From positions 31,133 through 95,132 of the forward strand of contig NZ_JALJRY010000040.1 in NCBI RefSeq assembly GCF_024519455.1: a DNA stretch of 64,000 nt, read 5' to 3'. Positions 18,330 to 26,560 of the stretch are shown here, piece after piece. The translations under genes were made by a program, and so were the position numbers. The stretch comes from Streptomyces sp. STR69 (GTDB taxonomy: Bacteria; Actinomycetota; Actinomycetes; Streptomycetales; Streptomycetaceae). The first letter of the stretch is position 1; each line of letters starts with the position of its first letter. The notes under the pieces are model-generated. The model had not been told where the DNA came from. It worked only from the letters and a program-made list of their open reading frames with translations, and searched no databases.

Positions 18330-19183
18330 CACTCCCCCTCCTCGGCGACAGGCCCCGCCGGGTGGGCGGGGTCGGAGGCCGACGTGTCCTGCGGCGCATC
18401 GTGCGAACTGAGGTGCTCGGTCGTCGGCGACTGGTCCTGCGGCACTGCGGAGGAGCCCCGCGGATGGACCACGCGCGCGGGTGCGGTCTCTCCCCTGGCC
18501 AGGCGGAGGCCCACCAGCGACGCGGGTCCCGCACCGCCGCTTGCCTCGACGGCCCCGGGCCGCTCGTCGGGGAAGCCGGCGAGGATCCGCGCGGTCTCCT
18601 TGAAGGTGCACATCGGCGCCCCGCGCGTGGGCTCCACGGGTGCGCCCGTGCGCAGGTCGTCGACGAGGCGCCGGGCGCTGGCCGGGGTCTGGTTGTCGAA
18701 GAACTCCCAGTTGACCATCACCACCGGCGCGAAGTCGCAGGCCGCGTTGCACTCGATGTGCTCCAGGGTGACCTTGCCGTCGCCGGTGGTCTCACCGTTG
18801 CCGACGCCCAGGTGCTCCTGGAGGGACTCGAAGATCGCGTCGCCGCCCATCACCGCACACAGGGTGTTGGTGCAGACCCCGACCTGGTAGTCGCCGCTCG
18901 GGCGGCGCCGGTACATGGAGTAGAAGGTCGCCACGGCTGCGACCTCGGCCGTCGTCAGGTCCAGCAGCGTCGCGCAGAACTGCTGCCCTGTGCGCGTGAC
19001 ATGACCTTCCTCCGCCTGCACGAGATGCAGCAACGGCAGGAGGGCCGAGCGGGAGTCCGGGTAGCGGGCGATGATCTCCCGCCCGTCGGCCTCCAGCCGG
19101 GCCCGGACGTCGTCCGGGTAGGCGGGCGCGGGCAGTTGGGGCATGCCCAGACTGACGCCCTGCTCCGAAGAACTGGTGGTCAC
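18329..19183 (-). CDS. nuoE: NADH-quinone oxidoreductase subunit E ([2Fe-2S]) with C-terminal extension
   Basis: A 284-aa thioredoxin-fold subunit binding cluster N1a. Its four cysteines lie in GVCTNTLCAVMGG and HIECNAACDFAPVV. Residues ~1-200 match the family; the final ~80 residues, from ERPGAVEASGGAGPASL on, are a low-complexity Pro/Ser/Asp-rich tail absent from E. coli NuoE (166 aa). The GTG at 19183 overlaps the nuoD TGA as GTGA and follows GGGAGG; the frame upstream of it is nuoD sequence read in the wrong phase. Confidence 0.95.
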   Translation of the reverse strand: MTTSSSEQGVSLGMPQLPAPAYPDDVRARLEADGREIIARYPDSRSALLPLLHLVQAEEGHVTRTGQQFCATLLDLTTAEVAAVATFYSMYRRRPSGDYQVGVCTNTLCAVMGGDAIFESLQEHLGVGNGETTGDGKVTLEHIECNAACDFAPVVMVNWEFFDNQTPASARRLVDDLRTGAPVEPTRGAPMCTFKETARILAGFPDERPGAVEASGGAGPASLVGLRLARGETAPARVVHPRGSSAVPQDQSPTTEHLSSHDAPQDTSASDPAHPAGPVAEEGE

Positions 19184-20517
19184 CGGTCGACGCCTCCCAT
19201 CACGGGGTCGATGGACGCGACGGCGACGATGACATCGGCGACCTGGCCGCCCTCGCACATCGCCGCCATGGCCTGAAGGTTGGTGAAGGACGGGTCCCTG
19301 AAGTGGACCCGGTAGGGGCGGGTGCCTCCGTCGGACACGGCGTGCACCCCGAGTTCGCCCTTGGGCGACTCGACCGCCGCGTACGCCTGTCCCGGCGGGA
19401 CGCGGAAGCCCTCGGTCACCAGCTTGAAGTGGTGGATCAGGGCCTCCATGGAGGTGCCCATGATCTTCTTGATGTGGTCGAGCGAGTTGCCCAACCCGTC
19501 CGGCCCGAGCGCGAGTTGGGCGGGCCAGGCGATCTTCTTGTCGGCGACCATGACCGGTCCGGGCTGCAGCCGGTCCAGGCACTGCTCGACGATCCTCAGC
19601 GACTGGCGCATCTCCTCCAGGCGGATGAGGAAGCGGCCGTAGGAGTCGCAGGTGTCTGCGGTCGGGACGTCGAAGTCGTACGTCTCGTAGTCGCAGTACG
19701 GCTGCGCCTTGCGCAGGTCGTGCGGCAGACCGGTGGAGCGCAGGATCGGGCCCGTGGCACCGAGGGCCATACAGCCGGCCAGGTCGAGGTAACCGACGTC
19801 CTGCATACGGGCCTTGAAGATGGGGTTCCCGGTGGCGAGCTTGTCGTACTCCGGGAGGTTCTTCTTCATCTTCTTCACGAACTCGCGGATCTGGTCCACC
19901 GCTCCGGGCGGCAGGTCCTGGGCGAGTCCGCCGGGGCGGATGTACGCGTGGTTCATCCGCAGGCCCGTGATGAGCTCGTAGATGTCGAGAATCATTTCAC
20001 GATCACGGAATCCGTAGATCATGATCGTGGTGGCGCCGAGTTCCATACCGCCGGTGGCGATGCACACCAGGTGGGAGGACATCCGGTTCAGCTCCATCAG
20101 GAGCACCCGGATGATCTTCGTCCGCTCGGTGATCTGGTCCTCGACGCCGAGGAGTTTCTCGACGGCGAGACAGTAGGCGGTCTCGTTGAAGAAGGACGTC
20201 AGATAGTCCATGCGCGTCACGAACGTGGTGCCCTGCGTCCACGTGCGGTATTCGAGGTTCTTCTCGATACCGGTGTGGAGGTAGCCGATGCCGCAGCGGG
20301 CCTCGGTGACCGTCTCGCCGTCGATCTCCAGGATCAGACGGAGCACACCGTGCGTGGAGGGGTGCTGGGGCCCCATGTTGACGACGATGCGCTCGTCGTC
20401 GGCCCGGGCCGCGGACTGGACGACCTCGTCCCAGTCGCCACCGGTGACCGTATATACGGTCCCCTCGGTGGTCTCGCGCGCCGAAGCGGCCGAAGCGGAT
20501 GCTGACTGCGTGCTCAC
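19180..20517 (-). CDS. nuoD: NADH-quinone oxidoreductase subunit D
   Basis: A 445-aa subunit homologous to the large subunit of NiFe hydrogenases; it forms one wall of the quinone pocket. Conserved stretches are NMGPQHPSTHGVLRLILEIDGE (quinone-contacting His), GYLHTGIEKNLEYRTW, LLMELNRMSSHLVCIATGGMELGA and ESPKGELGVHAVSDGG. The GTG start overlaps the nuoC stop. The N-terminal ~38 residues (Ser/Ala/Thr-rich) are an actinobacterial extension. Confidence 0.97.
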   Translation of the reverse strand: MSTQSASASAASARETTEGTVYTVTGGDWDEVVQSAARADDERIVVNMGPQHPSTHGVLRLILEIDGETVTEARCGIGYLHTGIEKNLEYRTWTQGTTFVTRMDYLTSFFNETAYCLAVEKLLGVEDQITERTKIIRVLLMELNRMSSHLVCIATGGMELGATTIMIYGFRDREMILDIYELITGLRMNHAYIRPGGLAQDLPPGAVDQIREFVKKMKKNLPEYDKLATGNPIFKARMQDVGYLDLAGCMALGATGPILRSTGLPHDLRKAQPYCDYETYDFDVPTADTCDSYGRFLIRLEEMRQSLRIVEQCLDRLQPGPVMVADKKIAWPAQLALGPDGLGNSLDHIKKIMGTSMEALIHHFKLVTEGFRVPPGQAYAAVESPKGELGVHAVSDGGTRPYRVHFRDPSFTNLQAMAAMCEGGQVADVIVAVASIDPVMGGVDR

Positions 20518-21254
20518 GAGTACGACCTCCGCTGGTCCGGAGCCGGGATCTGGGCGCCCTTGTACTCGACGGGGATGCCGCCGAGGGGGTAGTCCTTGCG
20601 CTGCGGGTGGCCCGGCCAGTCGTCCGGCATCATGATCCGCGTCAGCGCCGGGTGGCCGTCGAAGACGATGCCGAAGAAGTCGTAGGTCTCGCGCTCGTGC
20701 CAGTCGTTGGTCGGATAGACCGAGACCAGCGACGGGATGTGCGGATCGCTGTCCGGGGCGCTGACTTCGAGGCGGATCAGCCGGTTGTGGGTGATCGAGC
20801 GCAGGTGGTAGACGGCGTGCAGTTCGCGGCCCTTGTCATGGAGATAGTGGACCGCGCTCACGCCCGTGCAGAGCTCGAAGCGCAGGGCCGGGTCGTCGCG
20901 CAGGGTCTGGGCGACGCGGAGCAGGTGCTCGCGTTCGATGTGGAAGGTGAGTTCGCCGCGGTCGACGATCGTCCTGTCGATCGCGTTTCCGGGCAGCAGT
21001 CCCTGTTCCTCCAGGGCGCCCTCCAACTCGTCGGCGACCTCGTCGAACCAGCCGCCGTAGGGCCGGCTGGACGCTCCGGGGAGGCGGACCGAGCGGACCA
21101 GGCCGCCGTAACCGGACGTGTCACCGCCGCTGTTGGCGCCGAACATGCCGCGCTGGACGCGGATCTCCTCGCCCTCGCCGCGCTGGCCGGGGAGGTTGGA
21201 GGCGCCCGGATCCTGCTCCGGGGCGGCTCCGTTGGTGCCGTTCGCGTCGCTCAC
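20514..21254 (-). CDS. nuoC: NADH-quinone oxidoreductase subunit C
   Basis: A 246-aa 30-kDa subunit, separate from NuoD here whereas E. coli has a NuoCD fusion. The signature YPTNDWHERETYDFFGIVFDGHP and RKDYPLGGIPVEYKG are clear. The first ~60 residues (SDANGTNGAAPEQDPGASN onward) are a low-complexity leader. The GTG at 21254 overlaps the nuoB stop as GTGA; longer frames upstream are wrong-phase nuoB. Confidence 0.96.
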   Translation of the reverse strand: MSDANGTNGAAPEQDPGASNLPGQRGEGEEIRVQRGMFGANSGGDTSGYGGLVRSVRLPGASSRPYGGWFDEVADELEGALEEQGLLPGNAIDRTIVDRGELTFHIEREHLLRVAQTLRDDPALRFELCTGVSAVHYLHDKGRELHAVYHLRSITHNRLIRLEVSAPDSDPHIPSLVSVYPTNDWHERETYDFFGIVFDGHPALTRIMMPDDWPGHPQRKDYPLGGIPVEYKGAQIPAPDQRRSYS

Positions 21255-21805
21255 CGCAGCAGGCCCTTCATCTCGATGGTGGGCAGTGCCTTGAGCGCCG
21301 CTTCCTCCGCCTCGCGGGCCGCCTCCTCGGCGTTCACGCCGAGCTTGGAGGACTGGATCTTCTGGTGGAGCTTGAGGATCGCGTCCATCAGCATCTCGGG
21401 CCGTGGCGGGCAGCCCGGGAGATAGATGTCGACCGGGACGATGTGGTCGACGCCCTGCACGATCGCGTAGTTGTTGAACATGCCGCCCGACGAGGCGCAA
21501 ACCCCCATGGAGATCACCCACTTGGGGTTCGGCATCTGGTCATAGACCTGCCGCAGCACCGGCGCCATCTTCTGGCTGACCCGGCCCGCGACGATCATCA
21601 GGTCCGCCTGGCGCGGAGAACCGCGGAAGACCTCCATGCCGAAGCGCGCCAGGTCGTACCGTCCGGCGCCGGTCGTCATCATCTCGATGGCGCAGCAGGC
21701 GAGTCCGAACGTGGCCGGGAAGACGGACGCCTTGCGCACCCACCCCGCGGCCTGCTCGACGGTGGTCAGCAGGAAGCCGCTCGGCAGCTTTTCTTCGAGT
21801 CCCAT
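21251..21805 (-). CDS. nuoB: NADH-quinone oxidoreductase subunit B (cluster N2)
   Basis: A 184-aa subunit carrying the terminal [4Fe-4S] cluster N2 that donates electrons to menaquinone. The ligands are the adjacent pair in FGLACCAIEMM, then MGVCASSGGMF and LPGCPPRPE. It sits 14 bp after nuoA. Size and motifs match the standard subunit; the last ~25 residues are a short charged tail. Confidence 0.97.
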   Translation of the reverse strand: MGLEEKLPSGFLLTTVEQAAGWVRKASVFPATFGLACCAIEMMTTGAGRYDLARFGMEVFRGSPRQADLMIVAGRVSQKMAPVLRQVYDQMPNPKWVISMGVCASSGGMFNNYAIVQGVDHIVPVDIYLPGCPPRPEMLMDAILKLHQKIQSSKLGVNAEEAAREAEEAALKALPTIEMKGLLR

Positions 21806-21819
21806 GAGTTAAAGGCCCC

Positions 21820-22179
21820 TCAGTCCCATTCCAGGCCGCCGCGCCGCCATACGTACGCGTACGCGACGAAGACGGTGAGCACGAAGAGCAGCATCTCCAC
21901 GAGCCCGAAAACACCCAGGGCGTCGAAGGTGACGGCCCAGGGGTAGAGGAAGACGATCTCGATGTCGAAGACGATGAAGAGCATCGCCGTCAGGTAGTAC
22001 TTGATGGGGAAGCGCCCGCCGCCGGCCGGCGTGGGGGTCGGCTCGATGCCGCACTCGTACGCTTCGAGCTTGGCCCGGTTGTAACGCTTCGGACCGATCA
22101 GCGTGGCCATGACCACGGAGAAGATCGCAAAGCCTGCCCCGAGGGCTCCCAGTACGAGGATGGGCGCATACGCGTTCAC
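21820..22179 (-). CDS. nuoA: NADH-quinone oxidoreductase subunit A
   Basis: A 119-aa three-helix subunit at the junction of the two arms of complex I. It contains KLEAYECGIEP, the conserved loop that opens and closes with quinone binding, and FPIKYYLTAMLFIVFDIEIVFLYPWA. The first gene of the operon, it starts at a GTG 4 bases after GAGGAGCG. Upstream lies a long intergenic region with Rex-operator-like sequences. Confidence 0.97.
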   Translation of the reverse strand: MNAYAPILVLGALGAGFAIFSVVMATLIGPKRYNRAKLEAYECGIEPTPTPAGGGRFPIKYYLTAMLFIVFDIEIVFLYPWAVTFDALGVFGLVEMLLFVLTVFVAYAYVWRRGGLEWD

Positions 22180-22286
22180 CGCTCCTCGCTCCTCTCAGTC
22201 GGCACTGACTGCTGGCGATGGCGTCGGACTCACACCCACCTCACACACTCGGCAACTCCCGCCCGTCCCGGCGAAGATCGCGAACA

Positions 22287-22302
22287 TGTGAAGCAGGTCA
22301 CA
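22287..22302. promoter_or_regulatory. Candidate Rex operator (ROP) for the nuo operon
   Basis: TGTGAAGCAGGTCACA agrees with the remembered Rex consensus TGTGAACGCGTTCACA at 12 of 16 positions, keeping both outer TGTGA/TCACA half-sites. It lies 108 bp upstream of the nuoA start. Rex is the NADH/NAD+-sensing repressor of respiratory genes in Streptomyces; control of nuo by Rex is expected, but binding here is inferred from the pattern only. Confidence 0.45.
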
Positions 22303-22600
22303 AGCCCAACCGCTCCGCATCTTATGCCCGTCGCTCTGTGATCTGCGACACGGGGTATTACACAAGCTTTGTGATCTCCACCACCCGACGAAGGATCATC
22401 ACGTCGAGTGAGCGGCGATCTTCACACGTGAAGCGCCCGAACGATCACCAGACGTGACATTCGCGCTCGTCACCGCAGGCAGCGGGCGGCGTCTCAATAT
22501 CAAGAGACTTCTCTTGCATGCAAATTGGAGTTGGACGCGACCGCTTGATAGTGGGAGCCCGTTCACACGTCAGAAGGAGTCGGTCGGCACGGTGTGGACG

Positions 22601-22616
22601 CGTGCACGCGTTCACG
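22601..22616. promoter_or_regulatory. Second Rex-operator-like palindrome
   Basis: CGTGCACGCGTTCACG matches the Rex consensus at 13 of 16 positions, with a perfect CGCGTTCAC half. It is 422 bp from nuoA and about 310 bp from the NlpC/P60 gene, so it could serve a distal nuo promoter. It could also be an unrelated palindrome. Confidence 0.35.
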
Positions 22617-22924
22617 AAGTCACCCGTCGGCGGTACCCACGCGAGACGCAAGCATTCCGGTAACCGTTCCGTGACCTGCACCACACTCATGAGAGGCGCA
22701 TGAGAACCGGGCTTGGCCACCTGTCCCAACCAGTGGTAGTCGTCAGGCAATTCGGACGTAACGACGAAAGACCGTGATCACCGGCCTGATCGGGCAGGTC
22801 CGCAATGTCCGTTACGGCGTCAATAAAGAACGACACACCCGAAGTTCGAGGTGTCCGTTGAACAATTGTGGCGCAGCACACGTTTCTTGAAGGTATGGAG
22901 GAGTCCCTGATACCGGTTGGTCTC

Positions 22925-23728
22925 ATGTCCCACACCGCTCACATACGCAGCCACCGGAAACCCCGCCGCAGCGCGACGTCGAACATCGCCGTGCGTGCCG
23001 GAGTTGCCGGTGGCGTTCTCAGCATGGCGGCGGCGGGCGCGGCCTCGGCCAACGCGGCCGAGACGACGCAGACCCTGCAACTGCCCACCCTGACGGCCGA
23101 TCTGTCCACCCAGGTCGCACAGTCCGCCGAGGCCACCCAGCAGGCCGCGGCGAACTACCAGCTGCAGGCCGAGCGCGACACGGCAGCCGCAAACGCCGCG
23201 AAGCAGGCCAAGGCGGACCTCGCGGACGCCCAGAAGAAGGCGGAGGCGAAGAAGAAGGCCCAGGAGGACGCCCGTAAGGCCGCTGCGGAGCGCGCCACGT
23301 CTCGGAGCACCGAGCGGACCACCCTGGCCGCTTCCACGGGCAGCAGCACCTCCACGAGCTCTTCCACGGCCACGGGTTCGGCCGCGGCCGTCGTGGCCTT
23401 CGTGAAGGCGCAGATCGGCAAGTCCTACGTCCTGGGCGCCACCGGCCCCAGCGCCTACGACTGCTCGGGGCTCGTCGGTGCCGCCTTCAAGCAGGTCGGC
23501 ATCAGCCTGCCGCGTGTCTCCCAGGACCAGTCGACCGCCGGTACTCAGGTGTCCCTGAGCAACCTTCAGGTCGGCGACATCCTGTACTGGGGCAGCGCGG
23601 GCAGCGCGTACCACGTCGCCGTGTATGTGGGCGACGGCATGTTCGTCGGCGCGCAGAACCCCTCCACCGGCATCGTGGAGAGGCCGCTGTCCTACGACCC
23701 GCCGACGGGCGCGGTGCGGGTGCTCTGA
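22925..23728 (+). CDS. Secreted NlpC/P60 peptidoglycan endopeptidase
   Basis: A 267-aa cell-wall hydrolase. It has a signal peptide (Arg-rich n-region, core VRAGVAGGVLSMAAAGAASA, cleavage near ANA-AE). A long Ala/Gln/Lys-rich coiled coil follows, about residues 45-125 (EATQQAAANYQLQAERDTAA and KKAEAKKKAQEDARKAAAER), then a Ser/Thr linker. The catalytic domain has Cys in SAYDCSGLVGAAFKQVG and His in AYHVAVYVGDGMFVGAQ. Similar Streptomyces proteins cleave stem peptides during growth and division. The start is uncertain: ATG 22925 gives the familiar MSHTAHIRSHRK N-terminus, while an in-frame ATG at 22895 is an alternative; neither has an ideally spaced ribosome site. Confidence 0.88.
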   Translation: MSHTAHIRSHRKPRRSATSNIAVRAGVAGGVLSMAAAGAASANAAETTQTLQLPTLTADLSTQVAQSAEATQQAAANYQLQAERDTAAANAAKQAKADLADAQKKAEAKKKAQEDARKAAAERATSRSTERTTLAASTGSSTSTSSSTATGSAAAVVAFVKAQIGKSYVLGATGPSAYDCSGLVGAAFKQVGISLPRVSQDQSTAGTQVSLSNLQVGDILYWGSAGSAYHVAVYVGDGMFVGAQNPSTGIVERPLSYDPPTGAVRVL

Positions 23729-23922
23729 GCCCGCGCACAACGCCGTGAGCATGGGACCGTTGCCTCGGGGGCGACGGTCCCCTCGGCGTACCCCGGTCCT
23801 GCCGCGCGCTCTCCGGGCGTCCCCACTACCGGAGTTCGCGGTCTCCCTGGAAAGCTCTTCTCTCAAGGTTCTCAAGTTCGGCTGACCACACAGCCGGACG
23901 CCAAACCCGAGGAGAGCAACTC

Positions 23923-24549
23923 ATGCCACGTGTCTTCGTCCAGGGAAGCCCCGTCGACTCCTACCCCCGCCCCGCACCCGAGGCCGGGCGCGGCTGCGTG
24001 CGCCGCGTCACCGAGGTCGGCGAAGAGGTTCTGCACCGGCCGAGCCGGGACGTCACCGAGTTCGGTCCCGACCTCGCCGCGCTCATCGACGACATGTTCC
24101 TCACCATGTACATCGCCGACGGAGCCGGTCTCGCGGGCAACCAAGTGGGCGTCGATCTGCGCCTGTTCGTGTACGACTGCCTCGACGACGACGGCGTCCG
24201 GCATGTCGGACACATCATCAATCCGGTCCTCGACCCGCTCGACCCGGCCGGGCGCCGGCTGCTCGACGAGGGCGAGGGGTGCCTGTCGGTGCCGGGGGCG
24301 GTGATGGACGTACCGCGTCCGGACCGGGCCGTGGTGCGCGGGCTCGACAAGGACGGCACCGCGCTTGTGATCGCGGGCACAGGCTACTTCGCGCGCTGCC
24401 TCGCCCATGAGACCGACCACGTCAACGGTCAGGTCTATCTGGACCGGCTCTCCAAGCGGGACCGCAAGGAGGCGCTGCGGCAGGTGGCGGACCGACGGGA
24501 CGAGGTGTTCGCCCGCCGGGCCGCCAGGACGGCCGCGCTCAGCGGCTGA
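23923..24549 (+). CDS. def: Peptide deformylase
   Basis: A 208-aa metalloenzyme that removes the formyl group from nascent proteins (EC 3.5.1.88). The three family motifs are visible: GAGLAGNQVG (motif 1, usually GxGLAAxQ, so one Ala is Gly here), EGCLSVPG (motif 2 with the metal Cys) and LAHETDHVNG (motif 3, HExxH). The C-terminal helix is long and basic (LSKRDRKEALRQ), a type 1/3 feature. Streptomyces genomes usually carry several copies, so this may be an accessory paralogue. GAGGAG stands 8 bases before the ATG. It is convergent with the MenJ-like gene. Confidence 0.93.
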   Translation: MPRVFVQGSPVDSYPRPAPEAGRGCVRRVTEVGEEVLHRPSRDVTEFGPDLAALIDDMFLTMYIADGAGLAGNQVGVDLRLFVYDCLDDDGVRHVGHIINPVLDPLDPAGRRLLDEGEGCLSVPGAVMDVPRPDRAVVRGLDKDGTALVIAGTGYFARCLAHETDHVNGQVYLDRLSKRDRKEALRQVADRRDEVFARRAARTAALSG

Positions 24550-24579
24550 TCGCGCCCGAGCCCGAAGCCTGCTCCACGG

Positions 24580-25863
24580 CTATGCCTTCGGCGCCACCTT
24601 GCTCAGCCCGTTGATGATGCGGTCCATCGCGTCGCCGCCCGTGGGGTCGGTGAGGTTGGCCAGCATCTTCAGGGTGAACTTCATCAGCAGGGGGTGCGTC
24701 AGGCCGCGCTGGGCCGCGATCTTCATGACCTTCGGGTTGCCGATGAGCTTCACGAAGGCGCGGCCCAGCGTGTAGTAGCCGCCGTAGGTGTCCTTGAGGA
24801 CCTGCGGGTAGCGGCGCAGGGCCAGTTCGCGGCTCGCGGTGGTGGGGCGGGCGTGGGCCTGGACGATGACGTCGGCGGCGATCTGGCCGGACTCCATGGC
24901 GTAGGCGATGCCCTCGCCGTTGAAGGGGTTCACCAGGCCGCCGGCGTCGCCGACCAACAACAACCCCTTCGTGTAGTGGGGTTGGCGGTTGAAGGCCATC
25001 GGAAGGGCGGCGCCCCGGATCGGGCCGGTCATGTTCTCGGGGGTGTAGCCCCAGTCCTCGGGCATGGACGCGCACCAGGCCTTCAGCACCTCGCGCCAGT
25101 CCAACTCCTTGAAGGAGTCGGAGGTGTTGAGGACGCCGAGGCCGACGTTGGAGGTGCCGTCGCCCATGCCGAAGATCCAGCCGTAGCCGGGGAGAAGGCG
25201 GTCCTCGGCGCCTCGGCGGTCCCACAGTTCCAGCCAGGACTCCAGGTAGTCGTCCTTGTGGCGGGGCGAGGTGAAGTAGGTGCGGACCGCGACACCCATG
25301 GGGCGGTCCTCGCGGCGGTGCAGGCCCATCGCGAGGGAGAGGCGGGTGGAGTTGCCGTCGGCGGCGACCACCAGGGGCGCGTGGAAGGTGACTTCGCGTT
25401 TCTCCTCACCGAGCTTGGCGTTGACGCCGGTGATGTGGCCGGTGCGCTCGTCGATGATCGGGGCGCCGACGTTGCAGCGCTCGTAGAGGCGGGCGCCCGC
25501 CTTCTGGGCGTTGCGGGCGAGTTGTTCGTCGAAGTCGTCGCGCTTGCGGACGAGGCCGTAGTCCGGGAAGGAGGCGAGTTCCGGCCAGTCCAGCTGGAGG
25601 CGCACCCCTCCGCCGATGATGCGCAGGCCCTTGTTGCGCAGCCAGCCGGCCTCCTCGGAGATGTCGATTCCCATGGCCACGAGCTGCTTGGTGGCGCGCG
25701 GGGTGAGGCCGTCGCCGCAGACCTTCTCGCGCGGGAACTCGGTCTTCTCCAGGAGGAGGACGTCGAGTCCGGACTTGGCGAGGTGGTAGGCGGTGGCGGA
25801 GCCGGCTGGCCCCGCGCCGACGACGATCACATCGGCGGTGTTTTCGGAGAGGGGCTCGGTCAC
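24580..25863 (-). CDS. menJ: Geranylgeranyl-reductase family flavoprotein, probable menaquinone tail reductase (MenJ-like)
   Basis: A 427-aa FAD-dependent oxidoreductase. It has the N-terminal dinucleotide-binding motif VIVVGAGPAGSATAYHLAKSG, EKVCGDGLTPRATKQL (the family PxxCGxG-like substrate motif) and LLLVGDAGGLVNPFNGEGIAYAMESG, the second FAD motif. The family reduces isoprenoid double bonds. In mycobacteria the homologue MenJ saturates one unit of the menaquinone tail; streptomycetes make partly saturated MK-9 forms. It sits between the nuo operon and menG, which favours the same role here, though an archaeal-type or carotenoid substrate cannot be excluded. It starts with GTG after GGGGAG. 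Confidence 0.85.
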   Translation of the reverse strand: MTEPLSENTADVIVVGAGPAGSATAYHLAKSGLDVLLLEKTEFPREKVCGDGLTPRATKQLVAMGIDISEEAGWLRNKGLRIIGGGVRLQLDWPELASFPDYGLVRKRDDFDEQLARNAQKAGARLYERCNVGAPIIDERTGHITGVNAKLGEEKREVTFHAPLVVAADGNSTRLSLAMGLHRREDRPMGVAVRTYFTSPRHKDDYLESWLELWDRRGAEDRLLPGYGWIFGMGDGTSNVGLGVLNTSDSFKELDWREVLKAWCASMPEDWGYTPENMTGPIRGAALPMAFNRQPHYTKGLLLVGDAGGLVNPFNGEGIAYAMESGQIAADVIVQAHARPTTASRELALRRYPQVLKDTYGGYYTLGRAFVKLIGNPKVMKIAAQRGLTHPLLMKFTLKMLANLTDPTGGDAMDRIINGLSKVAPKA

Positions 25864-25960
25864 GGCGGGATCTCCCCAAGTTCGGAATCTGCGTGCCGAC
25901 CGGCACTGGACATGGGCAGTCTATTCAGCGCCACTGATCACCAGGCTGAAGGGCTGCCCC

Positions 25961-26467
25961 GTGAACCGAGCTCTCCCCGCAGTACGGCTGCGCGTCCCGA
26001 CCGATGAGGACGCCGTGGCCTGGCACCGGGTCTTCGACCACCCGGACGTCATGGAGTTCCACGGCGGCAGGCCCGCGGAACTGTCCGTCTACGAGGAGCT
26101 GACCGCCCGCCAGCGCCGGCACGACGCGGAGCGCGGTTTCTGTCTGTGGACGATGCTCGACGACTCGGACCGCGTCATCGGCTTCACCGGCGCCCAGCCG
26201 TGGCCGCAGGACTGGGGACCGAAGGGCGAGATCGAGATCGGCTGGCGGCTGGGAAGGGAGTTCTGGGGTCGGGGGTATGCCACCGCGGCGGCGGAGGCGA
26301 CCCTGGAGCGGGTGCGGGCGGCCGGGGTGCCGAGCGTGGTGGCGATGGTCCTGGCCCGCAACACCCGGTCCATCGCGGTGACCAAGCGGCTGGGCATGCA
26401 CCTCGCCGAGGTCTTCACCACGCCCACACGCAAGGAGGAGGGGCACTGCTACCGGCTCATACTGTAA
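25961..26467 (+). CDS. GNAT family N-acetyltransferase (RimJ/RimL type)
   Basis: A 168-aa acetyltransferase. The acyl-CoA-binding core reads EIEIGWRLGREFWGRGYATAAAEATLER, and a C-terminal NTRSIAVTKRLGMHLAEVF matches the RimJ/RimL branch that acetylates protein N-termini or small amines. The GTG at 25961 follows GAAGGG and begins MNRALPAVRLRVPTDEDAVAW, the normal beta-1 strand; the longer frame upstream is antisense to menJ. Divergent from menJ with 97 bp between. Substrate unknown. Confidence 0.88.
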   Translation: MNRALPAVRLRVPTDEDAVAWHRVFDHPDVMEFHGGRPAELSVYEELTARQRRHDAERGFCLWTMLDDSDRVIGFTGAQPWPQDWGPKGEIEIGWRLGREFWGRGYATAAAEATLERVRAAGVPSVVAMVLARNTRSIAVTKRLGMHLAEVFTTPTRKEEGHCYRLIL

Positions 26468-26560
26468 CTCAGAGTAACTAACAGCTACAGAACGACACTT
26501 GATGCTTCCGGTCGGGACCGGACCGGGGTTACCCTTCCGGTACCGCTGGGGGTGACATCT

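Larger units (their letters stand above)
22180..22924. other. Long divergent intergenic region, nuoA to nlpC/P60
   Basis: This 745-bp stretch has no credible gene and is richer in A/T than its surroundings. It must hold the nuo promoter and that of the NlpC/P60 gene. Symmetric elements visible by eye are TGTGAAGCAGGTCACA (22287-22302), CACAAGCTTTGTG (22361-22373), TTCACACGTGAA (22421-22432) and CGTGCACGCGTTCACG (22601-22616). Two direct copies of TGTGATCT flank a 30-bp segment at about 22337-22376. I looked for the c-di-AMP (ydaO) riboswitch often found before Streptomyces peptidoglycan hydrolases and did not recognise it. Confidence 0.7.

Noticed and set aside
22445..22750. Short frames in the nuoA-nlpC gap on both strands
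   Set aside because: Codon usage does not follow the strong GC3 bias of real genes here, and no family-like sequence or ribosome site is present.
22700..22924. Possible c-di-AMP riboswitch before the NlpC/P60 gene
   Set aside because: Such riboswitches are common before Streptomyces cell-wall hydrolases, but the conserved G-rich core was not recognisable here.
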